In this document: positions 31,583 through 38,649 of the stretch, piece by piece
Numbering within the stretch: position 1 is the first letter of the stretch
How the letters are laid out: the number at the start of each line of letters is the position of its first letter
Source: Haplosporangium gracile
Lineage: Eukaryota > Mortierellomycota > Mortierellomycetes > Mortierellales > Mortierellaceae
NCBI GenBank assembly: GCA_015499985.1
Contig: JAAAUF010000221.1
Span: 9,285 to 47,933 of the forward strand
DNA: 38,649 nucleotides
Reading direction: 5' to 3'
Translations under genes and position numbers: made by a program
Notes under the pieces: generated by a model
The model's database searches: none
Seen by the model: the letters and a program-made list of their open reading frames with translations, nothing else
What the model was told of the DNA's origin: nothing

Positions 31583-32466
31583 CCAGTGCGTGTCCTGGAT
31601 GAACATTTAGGGCGGTATGGCGAGCCAAGGAGAGACGAAGAAAGCCTGCATTGGCCCCCCTTTTGCCCCCTTCCAGTAAATATACCTGGCAGCTCTCTCT
31701 ACCTCTCTCTCTCCCTCGGACGCACACTCCCAACCACTCGGCCGAAAAAAATTGAACTGCATATTTTTGCCGGGTGTCTTTTGTCCGTCGTACATGCTTG
31801 ATAGCAAGGGCAGCGACAGCCAAGATGGATGCGCATAGGTGCAAAGCGCTGCTGATGTAAAAACATAAAACAAACAAAACATTTATGGATATTACAGAAT
31901 ACAATACCTTGAAGCCTTTCAATAAGTCGCCATTCCGGACCATGGGTCGTCTCATTTTTTTTACTCGGTATGCCCACTCTCTATCGGTCCCCCTCCATGC
32001 TGCAAATTTATTTTCCAAGGGTGACAGAGAGGGAAATAATCCTGGCTGCTTCACCAGAACAAAACAGCACCTTCTACAGGCAAAAAGCAGATGAACAGAG
32101 GAGGTGATCGGTGTAGCGAAATAAAGGGGAGGCGATGGAAGGGGAAGCAAGAGATCCTTTCCGTCTCTTCTCTTCCCTGTCTTCCTCATAGTCTTCTATG
32201 CCCCTTTTCCCCTCTTCTCCGCCGATGGGGCAACTCAGAAGGATACGTCGGCGGACATAAGAAGAGGGAACAAGAGAAAGATAGGGAGAAAAGAGGTAAC
32301 AAAAAGCAGTGTGCAGTATGCTAACCATGTTACGAAGGTACGGGCTCAATGGTGGATTGAAAGTAGTTGTATTTCTGGGTTAGGGCCATTTAGATGTCGA
32401 AGGAGTGAGTCTGGGGAAGAGTTGCCATGATAAAAAACAAGAATAAACATACCGAGGCGACAACAT

Positions 32467-32469
<3 letters not shown>

Positions 32470-32499
<30 letters not shown>
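32470..32499 (+). repeat. (GA)n microsatellite
   Basis: There are 14-15 GA units, about 490 nt upstream of the start codon at 32991. Confidence 0.9.
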
Positions 32500-32503
<4 letters not shown>

Positions 32504-32852
32504 ATTTAAGGAAGATGCGGTTAGGATGTCAGATTAAGAAAGTGGATGCCACCGGGGTTTACGAAGGATGGAGAGCCAGAGAGCAACACGCTTTTATTGT
32601 TAGCAGAAGGGGGTGATACAACATGAAGTGATTATGTAGTAGGGAATGAGGACCGTGAAACGAAGGAGCACCAGCATATCTTTACGCGATATTGTTGCCA
32701 CCAAAAAACAGAAAGCTTCAGTGACACGCGTTCCATCTTATCCAAAATTCAAAGACGTGTTGTGATGTTCACGTACAGATCAACACACATGTCTTTTTTA
32801 GTACAAAAAAAGTCAAAGGCAATTTTTCTACCTTTTCCTCCGCGACGTTTTA

Positions 32853-32915
32853 ACACACGCACACACGCACACACGCACACATACACACACACATACACAC
32901 ACACACTCACTCACT
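32853..32915 (+). repeat. (CACACG)n/(CACACA)n tract in a putative promoter or leader
   Basis: The tract opens with ACACACGC-type units and continues with ATACACACAC units and CACTCACTCAC. It ends 75 nt before the ATG at 32991. CA-rich leaders also precede the helicase and secreted-peptide genes. Confidence 0.8.
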
Positions 32916-32990
32916 TCCTTCTCCCAATCTAATCGACATCAACCAAGCAACCACACTTTACAACCAGGCAAGCTGCCATTCCTCATTATC

Positions 32991-35900
32991 ATGGAAGGTA
33001 AAAAACCTTTAGCATGTCGGCATCCGTTCATTCATTGCGAACAAAAGGAAACAATAGCCTCCATTGACCTGACAACTTATCCTTATACATCTCAATTATG
33101 TATCATTCTAGTCACCTACCATCTTCACATGCTACATTCCTGGGAAGTAGAAGAGCTCAGTCAACTTACGGAAACAATCGAGTAAGTCGCACTCTCTCTC
33201 TCTCTCTCTGTCTCTTTGCCACCGAAGTAATACACAGAAAGATTGTCAGGGCTTTATTGTTTCGCTTACCCTCTCTCGCTGCCCTGTGAGAAATAGCCAA
33301 ATCGCTCGAAACAACGCGTCAGCGATCAAGTACGACCACAAGCGACTCGTACGTACCAAATCCACTACCTGCTGTTTCCTATTGTTCTAGCTATTTTTGT
33401 TCTTGTTTGTCCAAGTGTCCAAGTGTTCACGCGTACAAGAAGTTTATCCCATTGCAAAAATATCGTGTCGCCTCTCTCCTTTTCTTAGGTCTTTACAGTT
33501 GCAGGCTCTGATCGTGAGCGACAGAAGCAAGCGTAAGTTTAGCCATGTTACATATTCATAATAACTACCTCAAGCGCTCATAGAAATTAAGAAAGCTGTC
33601 ACCAACACTACTCTCTCGTCTAATCTCACTTTCAAACGTCGTCAACCTTTAGTTTGGATGCCTTACGCGACCTGGTGCAGAAGAAGGTATATCAAAATAT
33701 GATAGCTAATTTTGTCCGCTTGGTAATATCTTCCTTGTCATCAACCCATCACATAACCTCCTGATGGTATCTGTTCTACTGTATTAGACTCCTGCCAAAA
33801 TCACCTGGCCCAAAAAGTTCAGAGACGGTCAGACACACCCTTCTAGCTCGACTACAGGAAGCTCAGCCAGCAGCGCGCCGGGAAGCGTCGCAGGTTCGCT
33901 GATCGACATTCAAGATGTTACGACTTCATTCAGCCTGATCGATATGAGCCCTGCACCATCAGAGGTCACCATATACACCGTTGAGTTCCATGTCGACGAC
34001 GAGATTCGGGATCCATATGAGATGTATTATGCAGACAAGCGACAGAAAACCGACCTTCCAACCATGCTGGCGAACGAGAAGGGTTGTGAGGCTCAGGTCT
34101 CGCCCAACGGACGGGTATGTCTTGGAGTTGAGCACCTTTTGCATCCCATTTCACTCTGATGTTTCCATCTTTCAAATTTGCTATTGTATTAACTTTCATT
34201 ATTGTCCATTGTTTCCTTGTCGGTATAGACGGTCAGGATTTCAGGAGACAGCATGCCCAAGATTACTACAGTGCAGCGACAGCTCCAAAAGATGCAGACT
34301 TACCACCTTCGCAAACCGTTTCAAGTCGACCGCGCTGCACTCGTCTATGGGAGCAATCGAGATGAGTTCCGCCTGGTCTTTGTACCTATCCCGGAACACC
34401 AATACTACGCCAAACACATCAAATTCTTTCCATCGTTGCAGCGAAACACACCCAGGCCCATCGAATATTGCGTGATTGAAAAGGCCACCTACGACGACCA
34501 TCAGGAAGAATGGGTCATCCGGAGCGACGCCAAGATCGACTCTCGTCACACTGCGTCACCACAACGCCAATCTAACGCTACACACTCCCCCGTCCGACAG
34601 CCCGCAAAGTCAAACCGGGGACCACCACCGCAAGCGCCCGATCGCTCAGGAAGATACGAGACATCTACAAGAGCTGAGTGGTTCGATCAAAAGAACCCAA
34701 CCTTTGGCTTCGACAACAACCTGACCCCGGCTGTCGCCTCCAGACAACCTTCAACTCCCTCGCAAAACAATTCGAACTCTAACGCAAATCGATCCTACAG
34801 AACCGCCGCAAATGTCACACCGAGCTGGTCATCCACTGGTGGAAGGTCATCGTCTGTCCTATCAAACCATATGCCACAAGGGCAAATCCGCCGCGTGTCC
34901 CAGCCAGAGTGGGGAGCTCCAACATTCAACACAACAGGAAAGGACGACTTTCCATCTTTATCTGCAGGAAACCAGACCCCTTCAAAGCGGTCCGGCATGC
35001 CGTCCTTGCCTCCACCTCGATCGGTTGCCGCCGCTAGCGCTGATTACTCCAGACCACCTACACTGCCTTCTCAGGCGCCTCAGCCTAGCGCATCGAAGGA
35101 TATCGTTTTTGGAGATCAAGATTGGGATTATCTGGAAGACAGAGCATCTCTGAGTTCCGGGGGACAGCGATCAAGAGAGATGGAGAACAACGGGCTGGAT
35201 GTGCCTAGATTACGGGATCCTAACAGCGAGCTCGCAGACGCACAAAGAACTCTTCGACGACTCTCCAACCAACAGGCAACCCCCGGTGGACCTTCGTCGC
35301 AATTTGTTGGATCCAGTAAATTCATCGACACAATGCGAGTGTACAACATGCGACGACTTGCTGAGACCATCCGAAGCGGATTGACGGAGTTGCAGGGTCG
35401 GCGCAAGGAGATTCGGCTGTTTGGACGACTGGGAAATGTGGTGTACCCTACCCATCCAGAGTTGTTGACTCGTTCTTGGGAGTTCACCGACATTGATAGT
35501 GTCCTTGTCAAGAAGCACAGCGTTCGTCCATGGTTCTCCCCTATGTAAGTCATGCGTGTTGTGGTGAAAGGATAGGAAAGAAGATACGCTTGTTAATGTA
35601 TAGTTTAACCGACCATTACTCTGATGTTTTCGTGGACTACTAGCACAACAACCGTTACGTCGCATGTGAACAGCTTGTACGGCTTCTTGGGCAAGTTCAA
35701 GACAGAGTCGGCATATTATGAGGTAGAGTGTGATACAAGGACGAATCCATCGTCGAGATACACCCGGACTTTGGTGACGGTGCCGTCGACCGTGGCCCAT
35801 CTCGAGCGAGTCGTTACGCCCTGGGAGACCTTTGGAGAGGCGATGTGGAACGCGGTGGACAATCATGCAGATTTTGAGATTCTGCTGCAGGCCCGCGAGG

Positions 35901-36618
35901 GTGTGATCCATGACACCAACTCTGCGCTCGGGCGCACTGATGTCAAGCCCTTTAGTACCTTCCGCAAGAAGTTGTCCCTGGGGTAAGTTGCATTCTAACA
36001 GAACTACTTTGCTTGGAAATGGTACTGGGCTTCATCGCAATTCTCATTCGGGTTCATTATCATTTGCGTATGGTACCATTGATACGGTATGCTAGGACAC
36101 ACAACTCGCACATCACGTGCCGCAATGTCAAGGACTATCTGGAGGTTCGTGCTATCAACTTCCGTGAGACTCGCACGTACGAGAAGCCAGAACAGTTCAC
36201 GGTGGAGATCCACAAGGTTGAAGAGCTGGAGTTGATAAGGACCGAGGGGATCGACTCTGTGACCGGACGGACTGGAGGCAACGGCAAGCTGTGGTACGAG
36301 TTTGAGGTACGCTCTACTTTTGTTTTGTTTTGTTTTGTTTTGGATAGCGTTCATTCATTTTATCGCAAAGTGTTTATCAATCTTGCTTGAACGACGAACT
36401 GACGTTGTTATCTTACGCGTCTTGTACAACGGGAGTAGGTAACGAACGATGTGACTAAAAAGCAGTTGCAGGCCAATTTGAAGCTGACGCCTGGAACGGT
36501 TGCTGGCTGGGAAGTGGATGATATTGTCGGCGAGGGATCCAGCACTGAAGAGCTAGCCATCTTGGTCAAGCGACTGATGATGCTCGTCGACGAGTGTCAA
36601 AAGACACTTCATGAGTGA
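32991..36618 (+). CDS. Unrecognised protein of about 846 aa, 10 exons, with a DFPSL motif
   Basis: Exons: 32991-32997, 33151-33181 (or 33112-33181), 33297-33348, 33489-33532, 33653-33686, 33788-34114, 34229-35544, 35644-35982, 36096-36306, 36439-36618 (2541 nt; 2580 with the longer exon 2). All junctions keep one frame. The N-terminus is a helical stretch (LSQLTETIDQIARNNASAIK; RERQKQALDALRDLVQKK). Next comes a globular part (about 90-270) with VTIYTVEFHVDDEIRDPYE and SPNGRTVRISGDSMP, then a Ser/Pro/Gln/Asn-rich probably disordered region (270-500) containing DDFPSLSAG near 403-411. A C-terminal globular region follows (500-846) with RRLAETIRSGLTELQGRRKE, IRLFGRLGNVVYP and FSTFRKKLSLG. I do not recognise a family. 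FPSL-type motifs occur in several RNA-binding proteins, so an RNA role is a weak guess. No membrane segment or signal peptide. The exon 2 acceptor is ambiguous. Confidence 0.8.
36318..36342 (+). repeat. (TTTTG)5 pentanucleotide repeat in an intron
   Basis: Five exact TTTTG units lie just after the GTACGC donor of the last intron of the 846-residue protein gene. Confidence 0.9.
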
Positions 36619-36785
36619 AGCAAAAAGGCAAGGATGTTGAGCTCGTTACACTTTGTTGACAAAGACAGATGAGTCTGATGAGACCCTCGTTTGGATTAGA
36701 TTGGAGGCAAAAAGTAGACCAAACCAACAGAAACATACAAATCGAAAAGTCAGTTCAATACTTTTTTTTTTTGCACCTCTGATCG

Positions 36786-36797
36786 AATAAAAATAAA
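36786..36797 (+). terminator. Tandem AATAAA polyadenylation signals
   Basis: Two adjacent AATAAA hexamers lie about 170 nt past the stop of the 846-residue protein gene and only 44 nt from the stop of the convergent MED25-like gene. Transcripts from the two strands may therefore overlap at their 3' ends. Confidence 0.5.
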
Positions 36798-36840
36798 AAT
36801 TTGCTTTTTTTGCAGTTTATTCGAGGATATGTTACATTTA

Positions 36841-38649
36841 TTACTGTTGCTGCTGCTGTTGCTGAGCTTGCTGTTGTGCTTGTTGTTGCTGTTGCTGGTG
36901 ATGGAGCAAAGCCTGCTGCTGTTGTGCCTGCGCCTGTTGCTGAAGCTGGAGTCGTTGTTGGATCGACAAAAGAGGTGAACCGTAAGGACCGCCCTGAGGA
37001 TTCTGAACGAGCGTAGGGGTGCTACCTGCTTGTCCTGGAATACCGAGTGTTTGTGTCGGGCTAGTGTTGAGAGCTAATATATTCGCCAAACAAAAGAATA
37101 TTAGAAATATAGTTCTAGACGTCAAGTAAGCTGGCTGACTGTTGATGCCCGACATAACTCTGGCGAATAAAGGCTGAGTTCCAACAGTTCCTCGCAAATG
37201 TGTCATTACCTTGCCCTGGTTGTCCTTGTTGCTGTTGCTGCTGCTGCTGTTGCTGTTGTTGCTGATAGGCCAATTGTTGTTGTTGCTGCAATATTCTGTT
37301 TTTGTGCTGCTGCTGAGCAATTTGTGCCTGCATTAAGAAATTCTGTTGTTGCTGTGGAGTCAGACTGGCAGGTTGGTTCGATGGCGACATGATGCCGGGC
37401 GATCCGATCACTGCCTGCTGTGGTGGTTGACCCTGGAGTTGTTGCTGTTGAAGGGCGACTGGGATGTTGACCGTTAAATTGGGGATTGGGACCTTTAGGA
37501 AGAGCAGACCAATGAGATTGAACCGCTTCTCGTTGTAGATCAGAACCATGCCTGCAGTAGGTCCAATTTGAGGGAACCGAATCACTGCCACCACCTTCTT
37601 GATGCCCAAGTTCTTGGTCTGAACGTCAAAGATAGAGCTGTTCTCGATCGAGTTGCCCGCCGAAGGGTAGATGTGGATAAAAGGCAAGTTGTGAGTCTCT
37701 GCTAGCTTTTGAAGTTCCGAGGTCTTGGCTGGCATGTGTCCTGAAATAACCAGCTTCTTAGGCCACAACGAGAATGAGCTATTTAGGATACAGAAGAGCA
37801 CAAATAGGTTAACATATGACGGTAGTACCAATCAGAACACATAGCAATGAATGATCATGCCAGCAACCATTATTAGCACAAGTAAACTTACTATTCCTCT
37901 TCTAGTGATTTTTCAATCTTTTTGCCTGTAAATGTGGAGACTGAGCAAACAAATTCCCTTGGGGCTTGGCCATTGACTGCACTGGTCATCCAAGAAATCT
38001 CTCCTGACCACACGGGGTCGCTGCCCAAACCATTGTTTCGCTGTTGCAGCTGAGCTTGAATTAGCAGCGTCTGGTGTTGTTGGTGTAGCGTCTGAAGTTG
38101 CTGCAGGTTGGGTGTCTGCTGAAGCTGCTGAAGATTGGTTTGTTGCTGTTGCTGTTGGTGCTGCTGGGCTTGCTGATCCTCTGGTATCGGCATAGCACCC
38201 TGCTGCTGCTGCTGTTGTTGTTGTTGTTGCTGCAATTGCAAGAGTTGATTCTGATTCTGCTGCTGTTGAAGGAGTTGTTGGTTCCTTTGCTGAAGAAGAA
38301 TATTCTGAATCTGTTGCTGCTGCTGTTGCAACTGCTGCTGTTGTTGTGTCATCTGGCCTGGTGGTTGTTGCTGTTGCTGCTGCTGCAATTGTTGTTGCTG
38401 AAGTTGCAGTTGCTGCTGCTGCTGCTGCTGCTGTTGCTGCTGCAGTAGTTGAAGCTGTGCCATGGCCTGCGGGCGCTGGAGTGCCATCAGCTGCAAGAAC
38501 TGCTGCTGCTGTTGTGGTGGTAGAGCACCACCCGCAGCGACACGCGTCTGGAGGGCTCGAAGAAGTGAAATTTGAGCTGCGGTCAGTGGTGTAGGCAATG
38601 CCGGAATGCCGCCCGGTAACACTGAAGGAGGTCGTACTTGCGACTGCAT
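36841..38649 (-). CDS. MED25: MED25-like Mediator subunit (Q-rich, PTOV/ACID-type domain), 5' end outside the window
   Basis: Exons in gene order: 37892-38649 (continuing, or starting, at the right edge), 37210-37778, 36841-37073. The visible part opens with a Leu/Gln region and long polyQ tracts coded by mixed CAG and CAA. A folded segment of about 160 residues follows: PVWSGEISWMTSAVNG, then KSLEEE-YSFSLWPKKLVISGHMP, FIHIYPSAGNS, VVAVIRFPQIGPTAGMVLIYN and GLLFLKVPIPN. It then returns to Q-rich tail sequence ending in polyQ and the stop. The W-S-G...W opening, WPKKL and the late hydrophobic strands resemble the activator-interacting PTOV/ACID domain of Mediator subunit 25. The von Willebrand-like N-terminal domain expected in MED25 would lie beyond 38649. 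The ATG exactly at the window edge may be internal. The assignment is by eye. Confidence 0.65.
38107..38520 (-). repeat. PolyQ-coding CAG/CAA repeat tracts
   Basis: These are long runs of mixed CAG and CAA codons (CTG/TTG on the plus strand) within the MED25-like gene. They code several uninterrupted Q blocks separated by Leu, Pro and Met. Mixed codons argue for selection on the protein rather than simple slippage alone. Confidence 0.8.

Larger units (their letters stand above)
30832..32852. other. Long gene-free divergent region between chitin synthase and the 846-aa protein gene
   Basis: This 2.0-kb stretch has extreme strand asymmetry. At 31140-31480 the plus strand is purine-rich (C/T on the chitin synthase sense strand). 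At 31499-31582 it switches to a plus-strand C/T microsatellite. A (GA)n run lies at 32470-32499. A long frame on the minus strand (about 355 codons, 31122-32189) is rejected as coding because it is Ser/Leu/Phe-biased and built on repeats. The region probably holds both promoters and leader introns. Confidence 0.6.

Noticed and set aside
31122..32189. Long minus-strand open frame (about 355 codons) upstream of chitin synthase
   Set aside because: The translation is dominated by Ser/Leu/Phe and Arg/Glu/Gly repeats that mirror the C/T and G/A tracts. There is no domain and no splice context, and composition explains the openness.
38098..38448. Plus-strand poly-leucine frame opposite the polyQ tracts
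   Set aside because: CTG/TTG repeats read as Leu on the opposite strand. This is purely the complement of the Q-coding repeats.
1..38649. Mobile elements, CRISPR arrays, tRNA or rRNA genes
   Set aside because: No transposase or reverse-transcriptase frame, terminal repeat pair, spaced direct-repeat array or tRNA B-box with acceptor stem was seen by eye. A tRNAscan/RepeatMasker run would settle it.

Overview
The window is nuclear DNA from a filamentous fungus, most likely an early-diverging one (Mucoromycota, Mortierella-like). This is an inference. It rests on a class V-type chitin synthase fused to a myosin-like head, a FANCJ-type helicase, a Cyc8/Ssn6 corepressor, pantothenate synthetase, and intron-dense genes (50 introns modelled here, mostly 77-430 nt). 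I assembled eleven protein-coding genes from exons in several frames. Each complete model keeps one open frame across every splice junction. I saw no tRNA, rRNA, CRISPR array, transposon or plasmid/phage feature.

Layout: 195-3412 (+) cytochrome P450, 8 exons; 4751-5179 (+) small secreted four-cysteine peptide; 5457-7084 (-) pantothenate synthetase with a presequence; 7744-8794 (-) V-ATPase subunit G; 9085-9650 (+) 70-residue prefoldin-like protein resembling human ASDURF; 10218-11418 (-) unrecognised 235-residue protein; 13124-18548 (+) FANCJ/BRIP1-type Fe-S helicase with an added C-terminal CxxC...CxxC module; 18712-22997 (-) Cyc8/Ssn6 TPR corepressor; 23566-30831 (-) myosin-like-domain chitin synthase; 32991-36618 (+) unrecognised protein of about 846 residues with a DFPSL motif; 36841-38649 (-) C-terminal part of a Q-rich MED25-like Mediator subunit that runs off the right edge.

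The genes are housekeeping and regulatory and do not form an operon or an obvious biosynthetic cluster. Themes are lipid or xenobiotic oxidation (P450), vitamin B5/CoA synthesis, vacuolar acidification, chaperone assembly, DNA repair, transcriptional co-regulation and cell-wall synthesis. Gene-free stretches of 0.3-2.2 kb are low-complexity. Upstream of most genes the sense strand is rich in pyrimidine or CA.

The most interesting points are: a chitin synthase motor head that has lost both partners of the switch I Arg-switch II Glu salt bridge; a FANCJ helicase with an apparent zinc domain; a stand-alone multi-exon ASDURF-like gene; exons of 3 and 11 coding nucleotides; two GC-AG introns; a likely dual-start pantothenate synthetase; and two coherent multi-exon genes whose families I do not recognise.
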